From Streptomyces tanashiensis (GTDB lineage: Bacteria; Actinomycetota; Actinomycetes; Streptomycetales; Streptomycetaceae), in the NCBI RefSeq assembly GCF_014648895.1, contig NZ_BMRZ01000003.1:620001-684000 (forward strand): 64,000 nucleotides of DNA, in the 5' to 3' direction. The position numbers were made by a program, and so were the translations under genes. The notes below the pieces were generated by a model. The model worked only from the letters and a program-made list of their open reading frames with translations. It ran no database searches and had not been told where the DNA came from. Position 1 is the stretch's first letter, and every line of letters begins with the position of its first letter. Shown piece after piece: positions 1 through 8,470 of the stretch.

Positions 1-28
1 CACGCACAGGCGCTGACCGGCGGCGGGA

Positions 29-952
29 TCACCTGCCGGAGCCGACCTGCTCCTCGGCCTCTTCCTCCGCGCCGGACTTCGCGCGGTCCGTCCTCCTCGC
101 CGGGGACGGACCGCCCCGCCCGACGACGCCCACCGGCTCCACCAGCTTCGGCAGCCGGTGCGGGCGGGAGCCGTACCAGAAGTACGAGACGGCGAATCCG
201 AAGGCCAGGCAGATCATGCCGCCGACCGCGTCCAGCCAGAAGTGGTTGGCGGTGGCCACGATGACGACGAGGGTCGCCGCCGGGTAGAGCAGGCCGAGGA
301 TCTTCGCCCAGGGCGCCCGGGCGAGGAGGAAGATCGTCAGGCCGCACCAGAGCGACCAGCCGATGTGCATGGACGGCATCGCCGCGTACTGGTTCGACAC
401 GTGCTTGAGGTTGCCCGAGGCCATCGAGCCCCAGGTGTGGTGGACGAGCACCGTGTCGACGAAGTCCTGGCCGTTCATGAGCCGGGGCGGCGCGAGCGGG
501 TACAGGTAGTAACCGACCAGGGCCACACCGGTGGTCGCGAACAGAACCGTACGGAACGCCGCGTAACGGCCCGGATGCCATCGGTACAGCCACACCAGCA
601 CACCGATGGTCACGACGAAGTGGAGCGTGGCGTAGTAGTAGTTCATCGAGACGATCAGCCATGTCACCGAGTTCACGGCATGGTTGACGGCGTGCTCGAA
701 GGCGAGACCGAGGGACTCCTCGGTCCGCCAGATCCAGTCGGCGTTCCTGAGCGCCTCGGCCTTCTGCTCCGGCACCGCGTTGCGGATCAGGGAGTACGTC
801 CAGTAACTCACCGCGATCAGCAGGATCTCGAACCAGATCGTGGGGCGCCGTGGCGCGCGCGCACGCAGGCGCGCGAACCTGCCCTCGTCGGCCACGATGG
901 GTGACGACGGGGTCGTCCGGCTGTCCAAGCTCTTCACGGTCGTTTCACCCAT
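29..952 (-). CDS. PAP2-superfamily membrane phosphatase/phosphotransferase
   Basis: Integral membrane protein of 307 residues with about six hydrophobic segments. The PAP2 signature is visible as a PSMH motif near residue 194 and an NHFWLDAVGG motif near residue 238, which supply the catalytic histidines. The family removes or transfers phosphate on lipid phosphates at the outer face of the membrane; this layout resembles actinobacterial inositol-phosphotransferase-like (Aur1/Ipt1) members. The C-terminal 40 residues are polar and charged and probably cytoplasmic. It lies downstream of malR on the same strand with a 75-nt gap and is probably a separate unit. The ATG at 952 has no clear ribosome binding site. 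The substrate is unknown. Confidence 0.85.
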   Translation of the reverse strand: MGETTVKSLDSRTTPSSPIVADEGRFARLRARAPRRPTIWFEILLIAVSYWTYSLIRNAVPEQKAEALRNADWIWRTEESLGLAFEHAVNHAVNSVTWLIVSMNYYYATLHFVVTIGVLVWLYRWHPGRYAAFRTVLFATTGVALVGYYLYPLAPPRLMNGQDFVDTVLVHHTWGSMASGNLKHVSNQYAAMPSMHIGWSLWCGLTIFLLARAPWAKILGLLYPAATLVVIVATANHFWLDAVGGMICLAFGFAVSYFWYGSRPHRLPKLVEPVGVVGRGGPSPARRTDRAKSGAEEEAEEQVGSGR

Positions 953-1027
953 AGCGAGAGAGTCTGCCAGATCCCGTCCCCCCGACCGATCATCCCTCGG
1001 TCGGGTTCCGGGTGCACCCGGTCCACC

Positions 1028-2062
1028 TCAGGAAGGAGTCCGCGCGGGCGCCGGGGCGGATGCGGTCGAGCCGCGAACCACCAGCTCAGGCATGAAGACG
1101 AACTCGGAGTGCGGGGCCGGGGTGCCCCCGACCTCCTCCAGGAGCGCGCGGACCGCGGCCTGCCCCATCGCCTGCACCGGCTGCCGGATGGTGGTCAGCG
1201 GCGGATCGGTGAAGGCTATGAGCGGAGAGTCGTCGAAACCGACGACCGAGACGTCCCGGGGGACGTCCAGGCCCTGCTGCCGGGCCGCCCGGATCGCGCC
1301 GAGCGCCATCATGTCGCTCGCGCAGACGACCGCCGTGCAGCCGCGGGAGATCAGCGCTCCCGCCGCGGCCTGGCCGCCCTCCAGGGTGTACAGCGAGTGC
1401 TGGATCAGCTCCTCGGACTCCTCGGGGCCGAGGCCGAGCCGCTCCTGCATGCCCTGCTGGAAGCCCTCTATCTTGCGCAGCACCGGCACGAAGCGCTTCG
1501 GCCCGACGGCGAGACCGATCCGGGTGTGCCCGAGCGCCGCCAGGTGCGTCACGGCCAGCCGCATCGCCGCCCGGTCGTCGGGGGAGACGAAGGGGGCCTG
1601 GACCTTGGGGGAGAAGCCGTTGAGGAGGACGTACGGGACGCCCTTGCCGCGCAGCTGGTCGTAGCGCGTCATGTCGGCGGTGGTGTCGGCGTGCAGGCCG
1701 GAGACGAAGATGATGCCGGCGACGCCCCGCTCCACCAGCATGTCGGTGAGCTCGTCCTCGGTGGACCCGCCGGGGGTCTGGGTGGCGAGGACCGGCGTGT
1801 ACCCCTGCCGGGTCAGGGCCTGCCCGATGACCTGGGCGAGGGCGGGGAAGATCGGGTTGTCCAGCTCGGGGGTGATGAGGCCGACGAGCCCCGCGCTGCG
1901 CTGGCGCAGACGTACGGGCCGCTCGTAGCCGAGCACGTCGAGCGCGGCGAGGACGGACTCGCGGGTGGCGGCGGCCACGCCCGCCTTGCCGTTGAGCACG
2001 CGGCTGACTGTGGCCTCACTGACCCCCGCCTGGGCTGCGATGTCGGAGAGCCGCGCGGTCAT
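1028..2062 (-). CDS. malR: LacI-family maltose operon repressor MalR
   Basis: Protein of 344 residues with an N-terminal LacI helix-turn-helix (LSDIAAQAGVSEATVSRVLN, residues 5-24), a hinge helix and a periplasmic-binding-protein-like effector domain. It is divergent from malE, the arrangement known for Streptomyces MalR, which represses maltose uptake and alpha-amylase genes until maltodextrin is present. No Shine-Dalgarno sequence precedes the ATG. Instead a -10-like TACAGT lies eight bases upstream, so the transcript may be leaderless. A close paralogue sits at the far end of the mal operon. Operator-like repeats lie between this gene and malE. Confidence 0.92.
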   Translation of the reverse strand: MTARLSDIAAQAGVSEATVSRVLNGKAGVAAATRESVLAALDVLGYERPVRLRQRSAGLVGLITPELDNPIFPALAQVIGQALTRQGYTPVLATQTPGGSTEDELTDMLVERGVAGIIFVSGLHADTTADMTRYDQLRGKGVPYVLLNGFSPKVQAPFVSPDDRAAMRLAVTHLAALGHTRIGLAVGPKRFVPVLRKIEGFQQGMQERLGLGPEESEELIQHSLYTLEGGQAAAGALISRGCTAVVCASDMMALGAIRAARQQGLDVPRDVSVVGFDDSPLIAFTDPPLTTIRQPVQAMGQAAVRALLEEVGGTPAPHSEFVFMPELVVRGSTASAPAPARTPS

Positions 2063-2134
2063 GAGGATGGACTGTACCGGTCACGGGGCGTATTGCCCAC
2101 CGCTACCCCGCGGTCCCCTCCGATGCCGTCCTGA

Positions 2135-2167
2135 TGCAAGGCCTTGCAGTCCTTGCGGCCTCCTTGC
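2135..2167. promoter_or_regulatory. Palindrome and phased CCTTGC repeats upstream of malE
   Basis: A perfect 14-bp palindrome (TGCAAGGCCTTGCA, 2135-2148) is followed by further copies of CCTTGC. Copies start at 2142, 2151 and 2162, and the heptamers read CTTGCAG, CTTGCGG and CTTGCGG. CTTGCRG direct repeats are known elements of Streptomyces alpha-amylase promoters controlled by MalR and glucose. The block lies between the divergent malR and malE genes, about 70 bases before the malR start. MalR binding is an inference. Confidence 0.6.
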
Positions 2168-2257
2168 GGGGGCATTCGGGCGCGAAAGGGGGCCGACCGC
2201 CCCTGTCAAGCGATCCTTCGGCAACCTTCGGGACACGCGGATGTAACGATCGCCGGT

Positions 2258-2280
2258 CCTTGCAGAAAGTTCTCGCAAGG
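2258..2280. promoter_or_regulatory. Putative MalR operator, 23-bp dyad before malE
   Basis: Arms CCTTGC (2258-2263) and GCAAGG (2275-2280) are perfectly complementary around an 11-bp centre, about 118 bases before the malE ATG. The TTGC-N11-GCAA geometry recurs before the alpha-amylase gene at 8417-8439, which supports one regulator acting at both. Assignment to MalR or its paralogue is inferred from context. Confidence 0.6.
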
Positions 2281-2397
2281 TCTTTCGGCGCGTTTTCATC
2301 CCTGTTACGTTCCTGGCAACCCGGAGCGCCGCGAGGGAGCGGTCGCATGAGGAAGGTTCCAGCCCCTCGTCTCCCCGGGATCATTGAAGGAGTTCAC

Positions 2398-3675
2398 ATG
2401 CGGCGTGGCATAGCGGCCACCGCGCTGGTCGCGGCCCTGGGCGTGACCCTGGCGGCGTGCGGCGGAAGCGACAGCGGTTCCAACGGCGGCTCGAAGGGCT
2501 CGGGTGAGCTCTCCGGCACCGTGACCTGGTGGGACACCTCCACGGTCGGCTCCGAGGACAAGGTCTTCAAGAAGGTCGCCGAGGACTTCAAGAAGCAGCA
2601 CCCCAAGGTCACCGTCAAGTACGTGAACGTGCCGTTCGGCGAGGCGCAGAACAAGTTCAAGAACGCCGCGCAGTCCGGCTCCGGCGCGCCCGACGTCATC
2701 CGCTCCGAGGTCGCCTGGACCCCCGAGTTCGCCGACCTCGGCTACCTCGCCCCGCTGGACGGCACCGCCGCCCTCAAGAACCAGGACGACTTCCTGGAGC
2801 AGGCCGCGGCCTCCACGAAGTACAACGGCAAGACCTACGCCGTCCCGCAGGTCATCGACTCCATGGGCATCTTCTACAACAAGAAGATCTTCAAGGACGC
2901 CGGCGTCGAGGTCCCCAAGACCATCGACGAGCTCAAGTCCGTCTCCGCCAAGATCAAGCAGAAGACCGGCAAGACCGGCCTCTACCTGCGCGGCGACGAC
3001 GCCTACTGGTTCCTCTCCTTCCTCTACGGCGAGGGCGGCGACCTGGTCGACGCCGAGAACAAGAAGATCACCGTCGACGGCCCGGCCGGCGTGAAGGCCT
3101 TCAAGGTCGTCAAGGACCTGGTCGACTCGGGCGCCGCCAAGACCGACGCGACCGACGGCTGGAACAACATGCAGACCGCCTTCAAGGAAGGCAAGGTCGC
3201 CATGATGATCAACGGCCCGTGGGCCGTCGCCGACACCTACGCCGGCAAGGAGTTCGCCGACAAGGCCAACCTGGGCATCGCCCCGGTCCCGGCCGGCTCG
3301 GGCGGCCAGGGCGCCCCGCAGGGCGGCCACAACCTCGCCGTCTACGCGGGCTCCAAGAACCTCGACGCCTCCTACGCCTTCGCCGAGTACATGACCTCGG
3401 CCGAGACCCAGGCGAAGATCTCGAAGGAGCTCAGCCTGCTCCCGACCCGCGAGTCGGTCTACATCAAGTCGGACGTCGCGACCAACGAGATGATCACCTT
3501 CTTCAAGCCGGTCGTCGACAAGGCCGTCGAGCGCCCCTGGATCCCGGAGACCGGCAGCCTCTTCGCGCCGCTCGTCACCGAGTACACCAAGGTCCTGACC
3601 GGCCAGACCACCCCGGAGACGGGAGCCAAGACGGTCGGCGACGGCTACCGCAAGCTCCTGAAGGACTGGAAGTAA
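2398..3675 (+). CDS. malE: Maltose/maltodextrin ABC transporter substrate-binding lipoprotein
   Basis: Solute-binding lipoprotein of 425 residues (SBP family 1) that captures maltose and maltodextrins outside the membrane and delivers them to MalFG. The start ATG is fixed by an ideal GAAGGAG at 2386-2392 and a signal peptide directly after it. The lipobox LAAC places the lipid-carrying cysteine at residue 21 and is followed by a Gly/Ser-rich linker. The mature domain has the usual features, such as MINGPWAVADTY and a PQGGHN segment near the hinge. An in-frame extension back to 2134 has no ribosome site and crosses the operators, so it is not coding. First gene of the malEFG-aglA operon, probably induced by maltose and repressed through the upstream dyads. 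Confidence 0.95.
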   Translation: MRRGIAATALVAALGVTLAACGGSDSGSNGGSKGSGELSGTVTWWDTSTVGSEDKVFKKVAEDFKKQHPKVTVKYVNVPFGEAQNKFKNAAQSGSGAPDVIRSEVAWTPEFADLGYLAPLDGTAALKNQDDFLEQAAASTKYNGKTYAVPQVIDSMGIFYNKKIFKDAGVEVPKTIDELKSVSAKIKQKTGKTGLYLRGDDAYWFLSFLYGEGGDLVDAENKKITVDGPAGVKAFKVVKDLVDSGAAKTDATDGWNNMQTAFKEGKVAMMINGPWAVADTYAGKEFADKANLGIAPVPAGSGGQGAPQGGHNLAVYAGSKNLDASYAFAEYMTSAETQAKISKELSLLPTRESVYIKSDVATNEMITFFKPVVDKAVERPWIPETGSLFAPLVTEYTKVLTGQTTPETGAKTVGDGYRKLLKDWK

Positions 3676-3694
3676 CAGGAAGGCAGGCCGGCTG

Positions 3695-4708
3695 ATGGCT
3701 GTGGACACCCCCAGCCAGTCGGTGGCGAAGGCCGCGGGCGACGACGTCGCCCGCGGCCGGAGCCGCGGAACTGGCAGTCACCGGGGCGCGCCGAAGCGCT
3801 CCCTCTCCACCCACTGGTACGCCTGGGCCATGGTCGCCCCGGTGACCGTGGTGATCGCCGTGATCATCGGCTACCCGCTGGTCCGCGGCATCTACCTGTC
3901 GCTGACCGACGCCAACGAGCGGAACGTCGCGCGGTCGATCGGTGTCAACCAGATCCCGGCCACCTACGAGTTCGTCGGTCTGGACAACTACACCGACGCG
4001 ATCACCGGGGGCCAGTTCCTCGGGACGCTCGGCTGGACGATCGTCTGGACCGTGTCCTGCGTGGCGCTGACCTTCGCCCTCGGCCTCGGCCTCGCCAACA
4101 TCCTGAACAGGAAGATCGCCGGCCGCTCCGCCTACCGGCTGATGCTGATCCTGCCCTGGGCCGTGCCCGGCTTCGTCTCCGTCTTCGCCTGGCGCTTCCT
4201 CTACAACCAGGACAACGGCCTGCTCAACAAGGTCCTCGCGGGCGGCGGCATCGACGCCGTCCCGTGGCTCAACGACCCCACCTGGGCCAAGATCTCGGTC
4301 ATCGCGACCAACGTCTGGCTCGGCGTGCCGTTCATGATGGTCGCCCTCCTCGGCGGACTCCAGTCCATCCCCGGCGAGCTGTACGAGGCCGCCGAGATGG
4401 ACGGCGCGAACGCCTGGCAGCGCTTCCGGCACATCACCATGCCCGGACTGCGCTCGGTGTCGACGACGGTGGTCCTGCTCTCCACCATCTGGACGTTCAA
4501 CATGTTCCCGGTGATCTTCCTGCTCACCCGGGGCGGGCCCGGCGAGGCCACCCAGATCCTCGTCACCCAGGCCTACAAGTTCTCCTTCGAGGTCAGCCCG
4601 CGCGACTTCGCCCAGTCCTCGACGTGGGGCGTGCTCATCCTGGTCCTCCTGATGGTCTTCGCCGCGTTCTACCAGCGCGTCCTCCGCAAGCAGGGAGAAG
4701 TCTGGTGA
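3695..4708 (+). CDS. malF: Maltose ABC transporter permease MalF
   Basis: Inner-membrane permease of 337 residues with about six transmembrane helices after a polar N-terminal stretch. The cytoplasmic coupling loop has the EAA motif (EAAEMDGANAWQRF near residue 233), which contacts the ATPase. AGGAAGG at 3678-3684 precedes the ATG. It follows malE by 19 nt and its stop overlaps the malG GTG start by 4 nt, so synthesis is probably coupled. No ATPase gene is present in the operon. Streptomyces MalEFG is known to use the shared ATPase MsiK encoded elsewhere. Confidence 0.95.
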   Translation: MAVDTPSQSVAKAAGDDVARGRSRGTGSHRGAPKRSLSTHWYAWAMVAPVTVVIAVIIGYPLVRGIYLSLTDANERNVARSIGVNQIPATYEFVGLDNYTDAITGGQFLGTLGWTIVWTVSCVALTFALGLGLANILNRKIAGRSAYRLMLILPWAVPGFVSVFAWRFLYNQDNGLLNKVLAGGGIDAVPWLNDPTWAKISVIATNVWLGVPFMMVALLGGLQSIPGELYEAAEMDGANAWQRFRHITMPGLRSVSTTVVLLSTIWTFNMFPVIFLLTRGGPGEATQILVTQAYKFSFEVSPRDFAQSSTWGVLILVLLMVFAAFYQRVLRKQGEVW

Positions 4709-5574
4709 CCACCACGACCCCCACCCCCCAGGTCATGAACACCCCGGTCCGCGGGCGCCGTTCGCCCCTCGCCTCGGTCGCGCTGCACGTCACCCTGATC
4801 ACGGCCTCCGTGATCGCCGTCTTCCCGGTGCTGTGGGTCCTGCTGACCTCGCTGAAGCCGGCGAAGTTCGCGACCACCACGGACTTCTTCAAAGAGACGA
4901 CGTTCGAGAACTACACGAACCTGCTGAACGACACCCCGTTCCTCACCTGGTTCGGCAACTCGCTGCTCGTCGCGGGCCTCACCACCGTCGTCGGCGTCTT
5001 CATCTCCGCCACCACGGGCTACGCCGTCAGCCGCTTCCGGTTCCCGGGCAAGCGCGGCCTGATGTGGACCCTGCTCATCACGCAGATGTTCCCGGTCGCC
5101 GTCCTGATCGTGCCGATCTACAACATCATGGCGTCGATGGGCCTGCTCAACCAGCCGGCCGGCCTGGTCATCACGTACCTGACCATCGCCGTCCCGTTCT
5201 GCGCGTGGATGATGAAGGGCTTCTTCGACACCATCCCGCGCGAGATCGACGAGTCCGGCTACGTCGACGGCCTCACCCCGTTCGGCACGTTCTGGCGGCT
5301 CATCCTGCCGCTCGCGAAGCCGGGCATCGCGGTCACCGCCTTCTACTCCTTCATCACCGCCTGGGGCGAGGTCGCCTACGCCTCCGCCTTCATGGTCGGC
5401 GACGAGAACCTCACGCTCGCCGGCGGACTCCAGAAGTTCGTCAACCAGTACGGCGCCCAGTGGGGCCCGATGGCCGCGGCCTCCGTGCTCATCGCCGTCC
5501 CCGCCGCCCTGGTGTTCCTCTTCGCCCAGCGGCACCTGGTCACCGGCATGTCGGCCGGCGCCGTCAAGGGCTGA
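4705..5574 (+). CDS. malG: Maltose ABC transporter permease MalG
   Basis: Inner-membrane permease of 289 residues, partner of MalF. The GTG start at 4705 overlaps the malF stop (GTGA), with GGGAG in the malF end as its ribosome site. The open frame continues upstream to 4264 inside malF but is only a shadow there. Six hydrophobic segments are evident, and the coupling loop reads EIDESGYVDGLTPFGTF, a MalG-type variant of the EAA motif. The C-terminal half is typical of BPD_transp_1 permeases. The next gene, aglA, starts 39 nt later in the same operon. Confidence 0.95.
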   Translation: MTTTTPTPQVMNTPVRGRRSPLASVALHVTLITASVIAVFPVLWVLLTSLKPAKFATTTDFFKETTFENYTNLLNDTPFLTWFGNSLLVAGLTTVVGVFISATTGYAVSRFRFPGKRGLMWTLLITQMFPVAVLIVPIYNIMASMGLLNQPAGLVITYLTIAVPFCAWMMKGFFDTIPREIDESGYVDGLTPFGTFWRLILPLAKPGIAVTAFYSFITAWGEVAYASAFMVGDENLTLAGGLQKFVNQYGAQWGPMAAASVLIAVPAALVFLFAQRHLVTGMSAGAVKG

Positions 5575-5613
5575 ACCGAACCCCTCCCCATGTCCTTACG
5601 ACCCAAGGAAGAC

Positions 5614-7281
5614 ATGACCCAGCACCTCGCCACCCCCGCCGCCGCCCCGACCACCGGCACGCACACGGGCTGGTGGAGAGACGCGGTGATCTACCAGGCC
5701 TACCCTCGCTCCTTCGCCGACGGAAACGGCGACGGCATGGGTGACCTGGAGGGCGTCCGCAGCCGGCTGCCGTACCTCAAGGAGCTCGGCGTCGACGCCG
5801 TCTGGCTCTCCCCGTTCTACGCGTCGCCGCAGGCCGACGCCGGCTACGACGTCGCCGACTACCGGGCCATCGACCCCATGTTCGGCTCGCTCCTCGACGC
5901 CGACGCGGTGATCCGCGAGGCCCACGAACTGGGCCTGCGCGTCATCGTCGACCTGGTGCCCAACCACTCCTCCGACCAGCACGAGTGGTTCCAGCGCGCC
6001 CTGCGCGAGGGCCCCGGCTCCGTGCTGCGCGAGCGCTACCACTTCCGCCCCGGAAAGGGCGCGAACGGTGAACTCCCGCCCAACGACTGGGAGTCCATCT
6101 TCGGCGGCCCCGCCTGGACCCGTACGGAGAACCCGGACGGCACCCCCGGCGAGTGGTACCTGCACCTCTTCGCCCCGGAGCAGCCCGACTTCAACTGGGA
6201 GCACCCGGCCGTCCGCGACGAGTTCCGCTCCATCCTGCGCTTCTGGCTCGACATGGGCGTCGACGGCTTCCGCGTCGACGTCGCCCACGGCCTGGTCAAG
6301 GCCGCCGGCCTGCCCGACATCGGCGCCCACGACCAGCTGAAGCTGCTCGGCAACGACGTCATGCCCTTCTTCGACCAGGACGGCGTCCACGAGATCTACC
6401 GCTCCTGGCGGAAGGTCCTCGCCGAGTACGACGGCGAGCGCGTCCTCGTCGCCGAGGCCTGGACCCCGACCGTCGACCGCACCGCGAACTACGTGCGCCC
6501 CGACGAGATGCACCAGGCCTTCAACTTCCAGTACCTGGGCACCCACTGGGACGCCGCCGAGCTCCGCACGGTGATCGACGCCTCCCTCGACGCTATGCGC
6601 CCGGTCGGCGCCCCCACCACCTGGGTGCTCTCCAACCACGACGTCACCCGGCACGCCACCCGCTTCGCCAACCCGGCGGGCCTCGGCACCCAGCTCCGCG
6701 AGGCCGGCGACCGCGAGCTCGGCCTGCGCCGCGCCCGCGCCGCGACCCTGCTCATGCTGGCCCTGCCCGGCTCCGCGTACGTCTACCAGGGCGAGGAGCT
6801 CGGCCTGCCGGACGTCACCGACCTGCCCGACGAGGTCCGCCAGGACCCGTCGTTCTGGCGGGCCAGCGGCCAGGACGGCTTCCGCGACGGCTGCCGCGTG
6901 CCGATCCCGTGGACCGTCGAGGGCTCCTCGTACGGCTTCGGCGACGGCGGCTCCTGGCTGCCGCAGCCCGCGACCTGGGGCGCCCTGAGCGTCGAGGCGC
7001 AGGCCGGCGACCCCGGCTCCACCCTGGAGCTGTACCGCAGCGCGCTCGCCGTGCGCCGCGAGCGCCCCGAACTCGGTGCGGGCGAGGCCGTCGAGTGGCT
7101 GGAGGCACCCGAGGGTGTGCTCTCCTTCCGCCGCGACGGCTTCGTCTGCACCGCCAACACCACCGGCCGGGCCATCACCGTCCCGCTGCCCGGCCGGTAT
7201 CTCCTGTCCAACGAGGAGATCAAGATCGTCGACGACGAGGCCGAAGTGCCCGCCGACACCACCGTCTGGTGGGCGGTGTGA
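5614..7281 (+). CDS. aglA: GH13 alpha-glucosidase
   Basis: Cytoplasmic glycoside hydrolase family 13 enzyme of 555 residues with no signal peptide. It should release glucose from the non-reducing ends of imported maltose and maltodextrins. GH13 landmarks are the VDLVPNHSS region, nucleophile Asp222 in DGFRVD, acid/base Glu281 in VAEAW and Asp343 in SNHDVTR. The ATG at 5614 is preferred because AAGGAAG lies just before it, while the in-frame ATG at 5590 has none. Fourth gene of the mal operon, and its TGA overlaps the GTG of the second LacI gene. A related GH13 specificity such as oligo-1,6-glucosidase cannot be excluded. Confidence 0.9.
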   Translation: MTQHLATPAAAPTTGTHTGWWRDAVIYQAYPRSFADGNGDGMGDLEGVRSRLPYLKELGVDAVWLSPFYASPQADAGYDVADYRAIDPMFGSLLDADAVIREAHELGLRVIVDLVPNHSSDQHEWFQRALREGPGSVLRERYHFRPGKGANGELPPNDWESIFGGPAWTRTENPDGTPGEWYLHLFAPEQPDFNWEHPAVRDEFRSILRFWLDMGVDGFRVDVAHGLVKAAGLPDIGAHDQLKLLGNDVMPFFDQDGVHEIYRSWRKVLAEYDGERVLVAEAWTPTVDRTANYVRPDEMHQAFNFQYLGTHWDAAELRTVIDASLDAMRPVGAPTTWVLSNHDVTRHATRFANPAGLGTQLREAGDRELGLRRARAATLLMLALPGSAYVYQGEELGLPDVTDLPDEVRQDPSFWRASGQDGFRDGCRVPIPWTVEGSSYGFGDGGSWLPQPATWGALSVEAQAGDPGSTLELYRSALAVRRERPELGAGEAVEWLEAPEGVLSFRRDGFVCTANTTGRAITVPLPGRYLLSNEEIKIVDDEAEVPADTTVWWAV

Positions 7282-8348
7282 CGATCCCCCTGCCGCGGGG
7301 CGCCGGGAACGGCGCCCCGCGGCTCGCGGACATCGCGGCCCAGTCCGGGGTCAGCGAGGCCACCGTCAGCCGTGTCCTCAACGGCAAGGCGGGGGTGGCC
7401 GGAGCGACCCGGCACAAGGTGCTCGCGGCGCTCGACGTGCTCGGCTACGAGCGTCCCGTACGGCTCAAACGCCGCAGCGCGGGCCTCGTCGGGCTCGTCG
7501 TGCCCGAGCTGACCAACCCGATCTTCCCCGCCTTCGCGCAGGTCGTCGAGCAGGTCCTCGCCGGGCACGGCTACACCCCGGTGCTCTGCACCCAGATGCC
7601 CGGCGGCGCCACCGAGGACGAGCTCGTCGAGCAGCTCGTGGAGCGCGGGGTGGCCGGCATCGTCTTCCTCTCCGGGCTGCACGCGGACGCCACCGCCGAC
7701 CCCGCCCGCTACGCCCGGCTCGCCGCCCGGGGCGTCCCGTACGTCCTGATCAACGGCTACAACGAGCACATCGACGCCAACTTCGTCTCCCCGGACGACC
7801 GGGCCGCGGCCCGGATGGCCGTCCGGCACCTGGTCGAGCTGGGCCACGAGCGGATCGGCCTCGCCATCGGCCCCACCCGGTACGTGCCCTCGCGCCGCAA
7901 GGCCGAGGGCTTCACCGCCGAGCTGTACGAGCTCCTCGGCGTCGAACGGACCGAGGCCGAACGGTTCATCAGGCCCACGCTCTTCGGCGTCGAGGGCGGG
8001 CACGCGGCCGCCGACATCCTGCTCCGCGAGGGGTGCACGGGCATCGTCTGCGGCTCCGACCTGATGGCGCTCGGCGTGATCCGCGCGGTCCGCGCCCGCG
8101 GCCTCGACGTGCCCGGCGACGTCTCCGTCGTCGGCTTCGACGACTCGCCGCTCATCGCCTTCACCAGCCCGCCGCTCTCCACCGTGCGCCAGCCCGTGCA
8201 GGCCATGGCGACGGCGGCCGTCGGCGCGCTCCTGGAGGAGATCGAGGGGAACCCGGTGCAGCGCACGGAGTTCGTCTTCCAGCCCGAGCTGGTGGTGCGC
8301 GGTTCCACGGCGCAGCCGCCCGGCCGGCTTCCGCAAGTCCTTTCGTAA
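7278..8348 (+). CDS. Second LacI-family regulator, MalR paralogue
   Basis: Regulator of 356 residues that is strikingly similar to malR at 1028-2062. The helix-turn-helix differs at few positions, the ALDVLGYERPVRL stretch is identical, and the effector domains align end to end. GTG at 7278 overlaps the aglA stop by 4 nt, so this copy is made as the last gene of the operon and should rise when maltodextrins are used. In-frame extension upstream (to 6153) overlaps aglA and is a shadow. With near-identical DNA-reading helices, the two proteins probably recognise the same or similar operators. Duplication followed by different regulation is inferred. Confidence 0.9.
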   Translation: MTIPLPRGAGNGAPRLADIAAQSGVSEATVSRVLNGKAGVAGATRHKVLAALDVLGYERPVRLKRRSAGLVGLVVPELTNPIFPAFAQVVEQVLAGHGYTPVLCTQMPGGATEDELVEQLVERGVAGIVFLSGLHADATADPARYARLAARGVPYVLINGYNEHIDANFVSPDDRAAARMAVRHLVELGHERIGLAIGPTRYVPSRRKAEGFTAELYELLGVERTEAERFIRPTLFGVEGGHAAADILLREGCTGIVCGSDLMALGVIRAVRARGLDVPGDVSVVGFDDSPLIAFTSPPLSTVRQPVQAMATAAVGALLEEIEGNPVQRTEFVFQPELVVRGSTAQPPGRLPQVLS

Positions 8349-8416
8349 CAAGTTGCGTCGGGGTGTCCGGAGGGTTGACCGGGCGCCGGGGCACTCGTAC
8401 GGTCACGGCTGAAAAC

Positions 8417-8439
8417 AGTTGCTGAACCTTTCGGCAACT
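8417..8439. promoter_or_regulatory. Putative LacI-type operator before the alpha-amylase gene
   Basis: Arms AGTTGC (8417-8422) and GCAACT (8434-8439) form a perfect 6-11-6 dyad ending 31 bases before the amylase ATG. It has the same TTGC-N11-GCAA core and spacing as the dyad at 2258-2280. A further CTTGCG lies just downstream (8441-8446). It is likely bound by MalR or its paralogue. Confidence 0.6.
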
Positions 8440-8470
8440 TCTTGCGACAGTGAAGTCAGCAGGAGGAAGC

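Noticed and set aside
2134..2397. 88-codon N-terminal extension of MalE
   Set aside because: It crosses the operator region, lacks a ribosome site and would bury the lipoprotein signal peptide that begins at 2398.
3695..5574. Missing malK treated as a broken operon
   Set aside because: Streptomyces MalEFG is known to use the shared ATPase MsiK, so absence of a local ATPase gene is normal and there is no remnant between genes.
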